From Actinomycetota bacterium (GTDB taxonomy: Bacteria; Actinomycetota; Thermoleophilia; Miltoncostaeales; Miltoncostaeaceae): DNA of 15,846 bases. Where the stretch lies: positions 1-15,846 of the forward strand of contig CANJMX010000021.1 of assembly GCA_947475125.1 (NCBI GenBank), given 5' to 3'. Each line of letters opens with the position of its first letter. The first letter of the stretch is position 1. Shown piece by piece: positions 1 through 6,214 of this stretch. Under the pieces are notes generated by a model, which was given only the letters and a program-made list of their open reading frames with translations, was not told the origin of the DNA and searched no databases. A program made the translations under genes and the position numbers.

Positions 1-554
1 GAGAGTTCCCGGGCAGACAGCGTGGACAGCACCGATGGGTCCATCACCACGGCCACAGGCTGGTAGATCGCCCCCACGTAGTTCTTGCCCTCGGGCAGAT
101 CAACGCCGGTCTTGCCGCCGAGCGACGAGTCCACCATCGCCAGCAGCGTCGTGGGCACCTGCACCAGGCGCACGCCCCGCTGGTACGACGCCGCCAGAAA
201 CCCCGCGAGGTCACCCACCACCCCACCGCCCACGGCGATCACCGCGTCACGTCGGCGGATTCCGGCCCGAGCGGCCACGCGGGAGAGCCGCTCGATCTCG
301 GCCAGGCTCTTCGAGGCCTCGCCCGCAGGAACGCGCTCAACGGTCACCCGCAGTCCTGCGGCCGCGCACGATGCGGAAATCCGATCGGCGGCGCCCACGA
401 TTCCGTCGTCCACCACCACCAGCACGCCATTACCCTCGCCGCGGCCGACAAGCAGGCCACCCACTGCGTCCAGCACTCCATCGCCCAGATACACGGGCAC
501 GGTGCGGTCACCGATCGACGCCACCAGAGCCGGGGCCGCCATATCGGTGATCAT
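1..554 (-). CDS. aroB: 3-dehydroquinate synthase (partial, 3' end outside window)
   Basis: Second enzyme of the shikimate pathway: it converts DAHP to 3-dehydroquinate in the cytoplasm using NAD+ and a divalent metal. The first 184 codons are present and the gene runs off the left edge. The translation shows the NAD-binding stretch GGGVVGDLAGF (about residues 109-119), then PTTLLAMVDSSLGGKTGVDLPEGKN, which carries the family substrate- and metal-site residues and the conserved GGKTG. The ATG at 554 overlaps the aroK stop codon in an ATGA, with a GAGGTG Shine-Dalgarno a few bases upstream, so translation is probably coupled to aroK. A second in-frame ATG at 542 is possible. Identification is firm; the missing C-terminal half holds the remaining metal ligands. 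Confidence 0.95.
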   Translation of the reverse strand, partial: MITDMAAPALVASIGDRTVPVYLGDGVLDAVGGLLVGRGEGNGVLVVVDDGIVGAADRISASCAAAGLRVTVERVPAGEASKSLAEIERLSRVAARAGIRRRDAVIAVGGGVVGDLAGFLAASYQRGVRLVQVPTTLLAMVDSSLGGKTGVDLPEGKNYVGAIYQPVAVVMDPSVLSTLSAREL

Positions 555-1084
555 CCGGCCACCTCGTTGTCGGGTCCACCGTCATCCATGATCCACTCCG
601 ACAGAATCACCGCCGTCTCCTGAGGCGGTGCCCCGCCATCAAGGATCACGTCGGCGGCCTCCCGGTACACATGCTCGCGCTCACCGGCGCGACGCACAAA
701 ACGATCGTGGTCGAGGGCGAGCGGTCGGCCCGGCTCGCCACCCACGCGGGTCCAGGCCTCCTCGGCATCCACCTTCAGCCACGCCACGCATGCCTCACGG
801 CCCAGCAACTGGCGGGTGCGAGGGCTCCCCAGCGCGCCCCCGCCCAGCGCGAGTACGCCCGGCTCACCGCGCAGGTGATCGCGAATCAGATCCTCCTCGG
901 TGCGACGAAACCACAACTCTCCGCGCTGGGCGAATATCTCGGGAATCGACTGCCCCGCGTGCGCCTGCACCAGGTCGTCGGCGTCAAGGAAGTCCACGCC
1001 GAGGATCTCGGCGGTAATACGTCCCACCGTGGTCTTGCCGGCTCCCATGTAGCCAGCGATCGCGATCCAGCGCGGAATGGCCAC
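551..1084 (-). CDS. aroK: Shikimate kinase
   Basis: ATP-dependent phosphorylation of shikimate to shikimate-3-phosphate, in the cytoplasm. The 177-residue protein has normal family length. It has a P-loop GYMGAGKT (residues 11-18), the shikimate-binding acidic pair in LDADD (34-37), the substrate arginine in FRRTEE (about R60), the GGG motif (81-83) and a lid-type arginine in GEPGRPLA. The GTG start at 1084 shares one base with the TAG stop of the upstream aroC (TAGTG), and its own stop overlaps the aroB start. The three aro genes therefore form one tightly coupled unit. No clear Shine-Dalgarno precedes the GTG, which fits translational coupling. Identification is firm. Confidence 0.94.
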   Translation of the reverse strand: MAIPRWIAIAGYMGAGKTTVGRITAEILGVDFLDADDLVQAHAGQSIPEIFAQRGELWFRRTEEDLIRDHLRGEPGVLALGGGALGSPRTRQLLGREACVAWLKVDAEEAWTRVGGEPGRPLALDHDRFVRRAGEREHVYREAADVILDGGAPPQETAVILSEWIMDDGGPDNEVAG

Positions 1085-2244
1085 TACTGGGCGAGAACCC
1101 CGCGGTAGCGCTCCACCGCGGCATCGAGACTCGCCACCGAATCGCCACCAAACTTCTCAACCAGGGCCTGCGCGAGCACGAACGCAATGACGGCCTCGGC
1201 AATGACGGCCGCCGCGGGCACGGCGCAGATGTCGGATCGCTCCTTGAAAGCCGACGTGGCTTCCTTGCTGTGCACATCAACCGACGCGAGGGGCCTGCTG
1301 AGTGTGGCAATGGGCTTCATGGCCGCCCGCACCACGAGCGGTGCACCGTGGGTCATGCCGCCCTCAAGCCCACCAGAGCGATTGGTGTGGCGGTGGTAGC
1401 CCTTCTCCTCAGTCCAGAAGATCTCATCATGGGCAGCGCTTCCCCGGATGCGCCCCAGTTCAAACCCGGCGCCGATCTCAACACCCTTGATCGCCTGAAT
1501 ACCCAGCACCGCCTGGCCGATGCGGCCGTCCAGCCGCGCGTCGCCGCTCACGTGCGACCCGAGCCCGGGGATGGGATCAAACACCCACACCTCAAAGATG
1601 CCGCCCAGGGTGTCGCTGTCCTGCCCAGCGGCCTTGATTGCCGCGCGCATGCGCACAGATGCGTCGGCGTCGAGTGCCCGCACCGGACTCTCGTCTACGC
1701 CCTCGAAGTCGGCGAGCGAGAGGTCGCCACGCATCGGGGCGGCTTCGGGCCCCACCTGCACAACGTGGCTGCGCACCTCCATGCCATACCGGCGGATGAG
1801 CGCCTTGGCCACGCCCCCCGCGGCCACGCGCGCGGCCGTCTCGCGAGCACTCGCACGCTCGAGAATGTTCCGCAGATCGTCGGTCTCGTACTTCTGCATT
1901 CCCGCCAGATCGGCGTGGCCCGGGCGCGGAAGCGTGATGGGCGCCACCTCAGATGCGGGCTCCCAAATGGCCATGCGGTCTTCCGACCAGTTGGCGAAGT
2001 CGCGGTTCATCACCATGAGCGCCACTGGGCTGCCGAGCGTGTGGCCATGGCGGATACCGGCCGTCACCTGTACGCGATCGGTCTCGATCTTCTGGCGCCC
2101 ACCGCGGCCGTACCCCAACTGACGACGCGCGAGATCGGCATCGATGTCGTTGGGCGTCAGCGGCAACCCGGACGGGAGGCCTTCGACGATGGTCGTAAGT
2201 GCGGGGCCGTGCGACTCGCCCGCTGTTCGGTAGGTCAGCGCCAT
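1084..2244 (-). other. aroC: Stand-alone chorismate synthase unit (internal start)
   Basis: The internal ATG at 2244 would give a 386-residue AroC beginning MALTYRTAGESHG, which is the normal start and length for the family. Two sequence features favour its use. A TATGCT -10-like element lies nine bases upstream (2254-2259). The 28 codons just before it end in A or T in 11 cases, against 5 of the first 28 AroC codons, which suggests weak coding constraint upstream. A GGCGGG stretch immediately before the ATG could serve as a weak ribosome site. I infer that free AroC is probably made even if the fusion is real. Confidence 0.6.
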
Positions 2245-2898
2245 TTCCCGCCCAGCATACCCACCGGGGCCGGGCGCTCCGGCACCCCGTGCACGGTCTG
2301 TGGCCCGACGCCCGGGTGTCCCGGCCTCCGGGCGCAGGAGGGGCATGGCATCAGTGTCGCCAGAGCGCATCGACGAGGTGGTGGGGCGGGCGTGGTCGGC
2401 ACCGGGCGATCGGGCAACTTTCGAGGGCAGGATCGCCAGCGGCAGCACAACTGCCACCACCGCACCCGCCGCAAGAAAGGGTGCGAATGGGATGGTGGCG
2501 CCCCGCATCGGACGCCTGTGCGCCGCGGCCCAGGCCACACCGCCCACGCACCCGGCCACCAGCGCAACAAGCAGTGCTCCAACGGCGGCGGGCCCCAGCG
2601 CGGCGCCAATCAGCACAGCCAGCTTGGCATCCCCCATCCCCATGGCCTCGGGGCGCACGAGGGCCGGCACCATAAGCACCGCCCCCGCGACCACGGCCCA
2701 GCCAACCACCCCCCACCACGGCCCTGCGCCCAGCGCACATCTCAATCCAAGCGTCACGGCGACCCCGGGAATCACCACCACGTCGGGAATCCGACGCGTA
2801 CGCAGGTCCGTGACCACGCAGATCCCGAACACGATGGCCAGCACCACGAGGCCCGCAGCATCCGCCCATGAGGCGGGCCAATGGAAGAGGAGGTCCAT
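1084..2898 (-). CDS. aroC: In-frame fusion: A24 prepilin peptidase domain + chorismate synthase
   Basis: One uninterrupted 604-residue reading frame. Residues 1 to about 165 are a membrane A24 (type IV prepilin peptidase/TadV-like) domain: hydrophobic helices, the first catalytic aspartate in VVTDLRTRRIP (D31) and the second in GMGDAKL (D90). It lacks the cytoplasmic N-methyltransferase domain of full PilD. Residues about 166-218 are a low-complexity Pro/Ala/Arg/Gly linker. Residues 219-604 are a complete chorismate synthase (EPSP to chorismate, FMN-dependent), with AGESHGPALTTIVEGLPSG, RRQLGYGRGGRQKIETD, SARETAARVAAGG and C-terminal RSDICAVPAAAV...EKFGGDS. The peptidase gene is a common separate neighbour of aroC in actinobacteria, but a fusion is not the usual form. 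A sequencing error or lost stop is possible, as is independent translation of AroC from the internal ATG at 2244. The aroC call is firm; the fused state is not. Confidence 0.85.
   Translation of the reverse strand: MDLLFHWPASWADAAGLVVLAIVFGICVVTDLRTRRIPDVVVIPGVAVTLGLRCALGAGPWWGVVGWAVVAGAVLMVPALVRPEAMGMGDAKLAVLIGAALGPAAVGALLVALVAGCVGGVAWAAAHRRPMRGATIPFAPFLAAGAVVAVVLPLAILPSKVARSPGADHARPTTSSMRSGDTDAMPLLRPEAGTPGRRATDRARGAGAPGPGGYAGREMALTYRTAGESHGPALTTIVEGLPSGLPLTPNDIDADLARRQLGYGRGGRQKIETDRVQVTAGIRHGHTLGSPVALMVMNRDFANWSEDRMAIWEPASEVAPITLPRPGHADLAGMQKYETDDLRNILERASARETAARVAAGGVAKALIRRYGMEVRSHVVQVGPEAAPMRGDLSLADFEGVDESPVRALDADASVRMRAAIKAAGQDSDTLGGIFEVWVFDPIPGLGSHVSGDARLDGRIGQAVLGIQAIKGVEIGAGFELGRIRGSAAHDEIFWTEEKGYHRHTNRSGGLEGGMTHGAPLVVRAAMKPIATLSRPLASVDVHSKEATSAFKERSDICAVPAAAVIAEAVIAFVLAQALVEKFGGDSVASLDAAVERYRGVLAQ
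2254..2259 (-). promoter_or_regulatory. Possible internal -10 element for aroC
   Basis: TATGCT on the minus strand, nine bases before the internal aroC ATG. The same hexamer precedes rnhA at eight bases. It would give an almost leaderless aroC transcript independent of the peptidase promoter. No good -35 is visible. Confidence 0.35.
2266..2287 (-). terminator. GC-rich hairpin between peptidase and aroC domains
   Basis: Inverted repeat with arms GCCGG/CCGGC around a five-base loop, extended by GGG/CCC across a one-base bulge. It lies in the linker just upstream of the internal TATGCT element. There is no T-run, so it is not a classical terminator. It may mark the end of an ancestral separate peptidase gene or an attenuator. 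Confidence 0.25.
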
Positions 2899-2904
2899 AC
2901 GGCG

Positions 2905-2910
2905 ACGCTA
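2905..2910 (-). promoter_or_regulatory. -10 element of the peptidase-aroC-aroK-aroB operon (leaderless)
   Basis: TAGCGT on the minus strand, six bases before the ATG at 2898. With normal -10 to start spacing, transcription would begin at or within a base or two of the A of the ATG, giving a leaderless mRNA. No Shine-Dalgarno is present. The same hexamer and spacing precede the small membrane protein gene at 4935. Confidence 0.5.
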
Positions 2911-2987
2911 GGCCTCAAAATGCCACCGCCAGCGACCGTCCCGTGCCACATCCCGCACGCCCCTGTACCAATCGGGCACTGCGCTTC

Positions 2988-2993
2988 TATGCT
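2988..2993 (+). promoter_or_regulatory. -10 element of rnhA (leaderless)
   Basis: TATGCT eight bases before the rnhA ATG at 3002, with only Cs and a G between them and no Shine-Dalgarno. Transcription would start at the ATG or one to two bases before it. The -35 region has no recognisable TTGACA. The 2899-3001 gap carries divergent promoters for the aro operon and rnhA. Confidence 0.5.
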
Positions 2994-3001
2994 CCCCCGC
3001 C

Positions 3002-3526
3002 ATGAACGCCGCCTCAACCTCCTTCACTGTCGTCACCGATGGCGCCTGCTCTGGCAATGGCACCGCCTCTGCCCGCGGCGGATGGGCTGCCATCGTCATT
3101 GCTCCCGACGGCAGCGAACTGGTGCTCACAGGGGCCGAGGCCCCCAGCACCAACAACCGCATGGAGCTCACCGCAGCGATCGAAGGGCTCGCGGCCGCAC
3201 CGGCCGGGTCGGCAGTCACGCTGGTCACCGACTCGTCGTACGTGGCCAAGGCCATCAGCGACCGCTGGATCGATGGCTGGCAGCGCCGTGGGTGGCGCAC
3301 CACCGACAAGAAGCCCGTGGCCAACCGGGAACTGTGGGAACGCATGCTGGTGGAGATCGCCCGCCACGCAACTGTCACGCCCACCCTGGTACGCGGGCAT
3401 GCGGGCCACGAACTGAACGAGCGGGCCGACGAACTGGCCCAGTTCGCGGCGGCCACGGGTGAGGCCACGGCGCCCCCGGCCGACGCCCCGAGGGCTGGCG
3501 ATCAGATGGGTTTCGACCTGTCGTAG
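3002..3526 (+). CDS. rnhA: Ribonuclease HI
   Basis: Endonuclease that cuts the RNA strand of RNA:DNA hybrids, acting in removal of R-loops and primers. The 174-residue protein carries the full DEDD catalytic set: D13 in TDGACSGNG, E55 in NNRMELTAAIEGL, D77 in VTDSSYV and D143 in NERADELA, with the flap histidine H133 in RGHAGH. The positively charged W-rich handle region RWIDGWQRRGWRTTDKKPVANRELW is present as in the E. coli enzyme. The last 28 residues are an Ala/Pro-rich tail ending GFDLS, beyond the usual fold. The start is chosen because homologous sequence begins soon after it and a -10 element lies just upstream. The gene stands alone, 83 bases before the dsbA-like gene. Confidence 0.96.
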   Translation: MNAASTSFTVVTDGACSGNGTASARGGWAAIVIAPDGSELVLTGAEAPSTNNRMELTAAIEGLAAAPAGSAVTLVTDSSYVAKAISDRWIDGWQRRGWRTTDKKPVANRELWERMLVEIARHATVTPTLVRGHAGHELNERADELAQFAAATGEATAPPADAPRAGDQMGFDLS

Positions 3527-3597
3527 CGGTTGGCGTACCCGACCCCGCGGCACGGCGCCGTTACGGATGCGATCATGCCCCCGTCATCGATCAAGAG

Positions 3598-3603
3598 AGA
3601 GGA
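3598..3603 (+). promoter_or_regulatory. Ribosome binding site of dsbA-like gene
   Basis: AGAGGA five bases before the ATG at 3609. It decides the start: the open frame extends upstream to 3459 inside rnhA, but that part is arginine/proline-rich and unlike secreted-protein sequence. A weak -10 candidate, GATCAT (3571-3576) followed by GCCCCC, would give a leader of about 25 bases. Confidence 0.65.
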
Positions 3604-3608
3604 CCCGG

Positions 3609-4310
3609 ATGTCTCGTCGGGCATGGCTGATCAGCGGAGCGGTTCTTGCGGCAATCATCGTCGTTGTGGTTGCCATCGTGGTGAGCGTGTCAGGAGGCGA
3701 CTCCTCATCCAGCGCATCCACGCCGTCAGATGGATCGGCCTCCGGCGCCGCCGAGGTCCTCGCTCTCACCAAGGGCATCCCGCAGTCGGGCTTTGCCATC
3801 GGAAAGCCATCCGCCCCCGTCACGGTGAAGGAATTCCTCGACCCGCAGTGCCCCGTGTGTGAGAAGGCATCCACCGGCGCCGTGGCCGCACTGGTCAAGG
3901 GTCCGGTGCGCGCGGGCGAGGCCAAGCTCGTGGTCGTGCCGCTCAAGTTCATCGGCTCCGACTCGGTCACCGCATCACAGGCGATCGCGGCTGCTGCTGA
4001 TCAGGACCGCGGCTTCGTCTACAGCGACATCATCTACCGCAATCAGGGGCAGGAGAACTCCGGATGGGTCACGCCGGATCTCCTCAAGAACATCGCGAGC
4101 GCCATCCCGGGCATTGACGTGGCCGCGTGGGAGAAGGCAAGCACCGCGCAGGCTGCCGGCGACGCCGTGTTCGCCGCAAGCGATGAGGCCGCCGCAGCCG
4201 GCGTCAACGCCACCCCGACCTTCGTCGTCACAGGCCCCGGCGGAAAGAAGACGCTCACAGGAGCCATCCCGGCCGCCGAGCTGCTGTCGGCAGTCACGGC
4301 GGTCAGCTGA
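3609..4310 (+). CDS. Membrane-anchored DsbA-family thiol:disulfide oxidoreductase
   Basis: A 233-residue extracytoplasmic thioredoxin-fold protein that probably introduces disulfides into exported proteins. Residues 6-27 form one N-terminal transmembrane anchor (WLISGAVLAAIIVVVVAIVVSV), followed by a Ser/Gly/Asp-rich linker to about residue 48. The DsbA-type core has the redox site FLDPQCPVC (C81 and C84), a helical insertion rich in Ala/Gln, and the cis-proline loop GVNATPTFVV before the final strand. The active-site dipeptide Pro-Val replaces Pro-His of E. coli DsbA; variation here is common in BdbD/DsbA-like actinobacterial proteins. The gene is followed after 23 bases by a VKOR gene, the expected re-oxidising partner. 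Function is inferred from fold and context; an isomerase-like role cannot be excluded. Confidence 0.86.
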   Translation: MSRRAWLISGAVLAAIIVVVVAIVVSVSGGDSSSSASTPSDGSASGAAEVLALTKGIPQSGFAIGKPSAPVTVKEFLDPQCPVCEKASTGAVAALVKGPVRAGEAKLVVVPLKFIGSDSVTASQAIAAAADQDRGFVYSDIIYRNQGQENSGWVTPDLLKNIASAIPGIDVAAWEKASTAQAAGDAVFAASDEAAAAGVNATPTFVVTGPGGKKTLTGAIPAAELLSAVTAVS

Positions 4311-4333
4311 CCCTGCGCGCGCCCGGGTTCCGT

Positions 4334-4759
4334 TTGCGCGTTGCGCAGGCCGTACTGGCGATCCTCGGCCTGGGGATCACCATCTACCTCTCGTACGAGC
4401 GGGCCACCGGGGGTGAGGCCGCCTGTGTCATTGGTGGCGGCTGCGCCACGGTGCAGTCATCCGAGTACGCCGTGCTCGCGGGCATCCCGCTGGCGTACAT
4501 GGGTGTGGTCACCTACGCCATCCTGCTGGCGTCGGCGTTCATCCCGCGTTTTCCGGGGCGCATCATCGCGCTGATCGTCGCGGTGTGCGGCGTCATGTTC
4601 TCGATGTGGCTGCAGTACGCCGAGCTCTTTCTCATCAAGGCCATCTGCCCATGGTGCGTGGCGAGCGCCATCATCATGGTCATCTCACTCGGTGTGGCCA
4701 TCGGCCGCATCGTGAAGGCTGGCGACCTCAAGAGTGACGCGGGTGCCGCCGGCGCCTAA
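4334..4759 (+). CDS. VKOR-family (vitamin K epoxide reductase-like) disulfide-generating membrane protein
   Basis: A 141-residue integral membrane protein that would re-oxidise the DsbA partner and pass electrons to quinone, doing the job of DsbB. About four transmembrane segments are visible. The loop cysteines C31 and C37 (CVIGGGC) and the quinone-side pair C105-P-W-C108 are all present, as is the conserved serine/glutamate context after the first pair (VQSSEYA). The TTG start at 4334 is chosen because the first helix begins directly after it; there is no strong ribosome site, so translation may depend on the preceding gene 23 bases upstream. No thioredoxin domain is fused, matching the separate DsbA-like gene. 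The stop overlaps the stop of the convergent small gene. Confidence 0.85.
   Translation: MRVAQAVLAILGLGITIYLSYERATGGEAACVIGGGCATVQSSEYAVLAGIPLAYMGVVTYAILLASAFIPRFPGRIIALIVAVCGVMFSMWLQYAELFLIKAICPWCVASAIIMVISLGVAIGRIVKAGDLKSDAGAAGA
4742..4756 (+). terminator. Weak terminator-like hairpin at VKOR 3' end
   Basis: Arms GGTGCC and GGCGCC with a three-base loop, at the very end of the VKOR gene, followed by TAACCGTGTTTCTT. The T content is modest, so it is only a candidate. It could also affect the convergent transcript. Confidence 0.3.
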
Positions 4760-4935
4760 CCGTGTTTCTTCAGGCCCATCAGCACAAACCACATCAGCAC
4801 CAGCACCATGCCGCAGATGCCAGCCACGGCAAGCATCCCGAGCGCCAGTCCGGCCAGGATGCCGACGAAGGCGAGCCCGGTGATAACGGCGAGCGTGATG
4901 GCGACTGGACGGCTGGGGCCAGCGGATTCGGACAT
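4756..4935 (-). CDS. Small two-helix membrane protein, unknown function
   Basis: A 59-residue open frame beginning MSESAGPSRPVAITLAVITG and ending LMGLKKHG. After a short polar head there are two hydrophobic stretches, residues about 11-32 and 34-53, separated only by a small residue cluster, then a basic tail (KKHG). This suggests a hairpin in the membrane with a cytoplasmic basic end. A -10 element TAGCGT lies six bases before the ATG, the same arrangement as at the aro operon. The stop TAG overlaps the VKOR stop on the other strand. I do not recognise a family. Coding is supported by the leaderless promoter, the clean membrane-protein composition and the tight fit to the neighbouring gene; conservation would settle it. 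Confidence 0.6.
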   Translation of the reverse strand: MSESAGPSRPVAITLAVITGLAFVGILAGLALGMLAVAGICGMVLVLMWFVLMGLKKHG

Positions 4936-4941
4936 GCCCGC

Positions 4942-4947
4942 ACGCTA
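4942..4947 (-). promoter_or_regulatory. -10 element of small membrane protein gene (leaderless)
   Basis: TAGCGT on the minus strand with exactly six bases (GCGGGC) to the ATG at 4935. It is identical in hexamer and spacing to the operon promoter at 2905-2910. Confidence 0.45.
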
Positions 4948-4999
4948 GCCGAGGAACCGCTGTGCAGTGCCGTGCAACATGTGTGGCCGTCCACCCCCG

Positions 5000-5011
5000 G
5001 CCCCCGGGGGC
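5000..5011. promoter_or_regulatory. Perfect 12-base GC palindrome upstream of secreted glucosaminidase-like gene
   Basis: GCCCCCGGGGGC, symmetric and centred about 25 bases before the predicted transcription start at 5030-5031, in the -10/-35 spacer region. It could be a repressor operator. C/G runs also occur by chance in this GC-rich DNA, so confidence is low. Confidence 0.25.
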
Positions 5012-5016
5012 ACCGG

Positions 5017-5022
5017 TACATT
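5017..5022 (+). promoter_or_regulatory. -10 element of glucosaminidase-like gene (leaderless)
   Basis: TACATT eight bases before the GTG at 5031, with no Shine-Dalgarno near the GTG. It has the same eight-base spacing as rnhA and the rhomboid gene, and it supports the GTG at 5031 rather than the ATG at 4962. Confidence 0.45.
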
Positions 5023-5030
5023 TCCGACCC

Positions 5031-6143
5031 GTGGTGATTCCCCGACCTGCCCGCGTTGCGTCCGCCGCCCTTCTTGCCGGTGGTGTTGCCCTTCTCATCG
5101 GCTCCGGTGGGGCCAGCGGCGTGAGCGCAACCGAACTTCACTGCATCGCCGCCACTGATTCGCAGGCGCTCGACGCACAGCTCGCGGCGGCGGGTAGCCC
5201 GCTGGCCGGCAATGGCGCCGTCTTCGTACGCGAGGGCATGGCCAACGGCATCGACCCGCGCTTCATCGTGGCCATCACGGCGCAGGAGACGATGCTCCAG
5301 ACATACGGGCCCGCGCAGGAAATCCACAATGCATTCGGCTTGGGGCCGGGCATCGTGTTCCCCAACGAGGCGGCTGCGATCACGATGGCGGCCCACACCC
5401 TGGGCAACTACGCGGCCGACGGCCTCACCACCATCGGGGCCATCAGCGGCCGATGGGCGCCGGTGGGAGCCAGCAACGATCCTCAGGGGCTGAACGCCGG
5501 TTGGTCGGATGGTGTGGGCACGTTCTTCGCCGCGCTCGGCGGCGACCCCATGCTGCCAGTGCTCACCACGGCGCAGAATCCCGCACCCACGTGCGCACCC
5601 GCCGGATCGACCGCGGCCCCCGGGGCATCGATCAGCGCTCCGGCAATCATCCCGGCAGTCACGCCCACCGACGGCCCGGCCACGGTCACCATCTGGGGCG
5701 GCCTCGCACCTGCCGCAACCGGTCCGGGTCTCGCGCAGGGTGGCGACCCCGCCACACGACGCCCCGCCGTTATTGACGGGTTCGCGTTCCCTCTCGCCCC
5801 GCCCGCATCATCTCCCGTGCGATATGTCGATGCTGCCAACCAGCCGGTGGTACTCACGTCCGCCCCCGGCGTCACTGTGGTCGCCCCCTTGGCCGGCCGG
5901 CTGCGCATTGCCTCGGCGGCTGACCAGCGAAGTGGCATCGGCTTCTGGATCGTCTCCACCGGTGGCGACCGAGTCGGCCTCGGCGCGCTTGCCGCATATG
6001 AGGACGGCCTGAGCGAGGGCGTCGTTGTGCCGACCGGTCAGATTCTCGGGCACTCCAACGGGTCTCTCGCAGTCGCATGGCGACGCGGGCGTGTACCTGT
6101 GGCCATATTCCCGCTGCTCAGCGCCACGCGTCCGTCCGACTGA
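5031..6143 (+). CDS. Secreted glucosaminidase-like cell-wall protein with degenerate M23-like C-terminal domain
   Basis: A 370-residue exported protein. An N-terminal signal peptide (about residues 1-33: basic PRPAR, then a hydrophobic core, ending SGVSA) is followed by a lysozyme-fold/GH73-like domain (about 60-170) with VREGMANGIDPRFIVAITAQETM. E86 is the likely acid, by analogy with the NPxxVxAIxAQES motif of such domains. A long Pro/Ala/Thr linker spans about 180-265. Residues about 272-363 resemble an M23 peptidase in order (PGVTVVAPLAGRL, IGFWIVST, VVPTGQILGHSNGS), but the zinc histidines are missing: the usual HLH is LAVAW here. Only two cysteines (C38, C188) exist in the protein. The DsbA/VKOR genes lie just upstream. 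A GTG at 5034 is an equally possible start. The hydrolase role is inferred. Confidence 0.65.
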   Translation: MVIPRPARVASAALLAGGVALLIGSGGASGVSATELHCIAATDSQALDAQLAAAGSPLAGNGAVFVREGMANGIDPRFIVAITAQETMLQTYGPAQEIHNAFGLGPGIVFPNEAAAITMAAHTLGNYAADGLTTIGAISGRWAPVGASNDPQGLNAGWSDGVGTFFAALGGDPMLPVLTTAQNPAPTCAPAGSTAAPGASISAPAIIPAVTPTDGPATVTIWGGLAPAATGPGLAQGGDPATRRPAVIDGFAFPLAPPASSPVRYVDAANQPVVLTSAPGVTVVAPLAGRLRIASAADQRSGIGFWIVSTGGDRVGLGALAAYEDGLSEGVVVPTGQILGHSNGSLAVAWRRGRVPVAIFPLLSATRPSD

Positions 6144-6170
6144 TCGCGTCCCGCGAGGGCACCGGGCGGC

Positions 6171-6176
6171 TATCGT
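6171..6176 (+). promoter_or_regulatory. -10 element of the oxidoreductase operon
   Basis: TATCGT followed by GCCC, about 39 bases before the GTG at 6215. Transcription would begin near 6183, leaving a leader of about 30 bases with a Shine-Dalgarno. This contrasts with the leaderless neighbours. Confidence 0.4.
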
Positions 6177-6203
6177 GCCCACACCTGCCCCGCAAGCGAG
6201 TTT

Positions 6204-6209
6204 GAGGAG
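6204..6209 (+). promoter_or_regulatory. Ribosome binding site of oxidoreductase gene
   Basis: GAGGAG five bases before the GTG at 6215. It is the best Shine-Dalgarno in the window and it fixes the GTG start over the downstream ATG (codon 6). Confidence 0.75.
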
Positions 6210-6214
6210 CGTTC

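Noticed and set aside
1270..2871. A 533-codon plus-strand open frame opposite aroC and the peptidase
   Set aside because: Its translation is rich in His/Arg/Pro/Gly with no recognisable domain, and it lies antisense to clear AroC and A24 motifs. Long antisense frames are expected in high-GC DNA.
3552..3561. Ten-base palindrome ACGGCGCCGT after rnhA
   Set aside because: No loop and no T-run; short GC palindromes are common here.
3459..3608. Upstream extension of the dsbA-like gene into rnhA
   Set aside because: The 50 extra residues are Arg/Pro-rich and would bury the membrane anchor; AGAGGA five bases before the ATG at 3609 supports the shorter form.
4962..5030. Upstream ATG extension of the glucosaminidase-like protein
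   Set aside because: The extra 23 residues would precede the signal peptide and overlap the promoter region; the GTG at 5031 directly precedes a normal signal sequence and fits the TACATT element.
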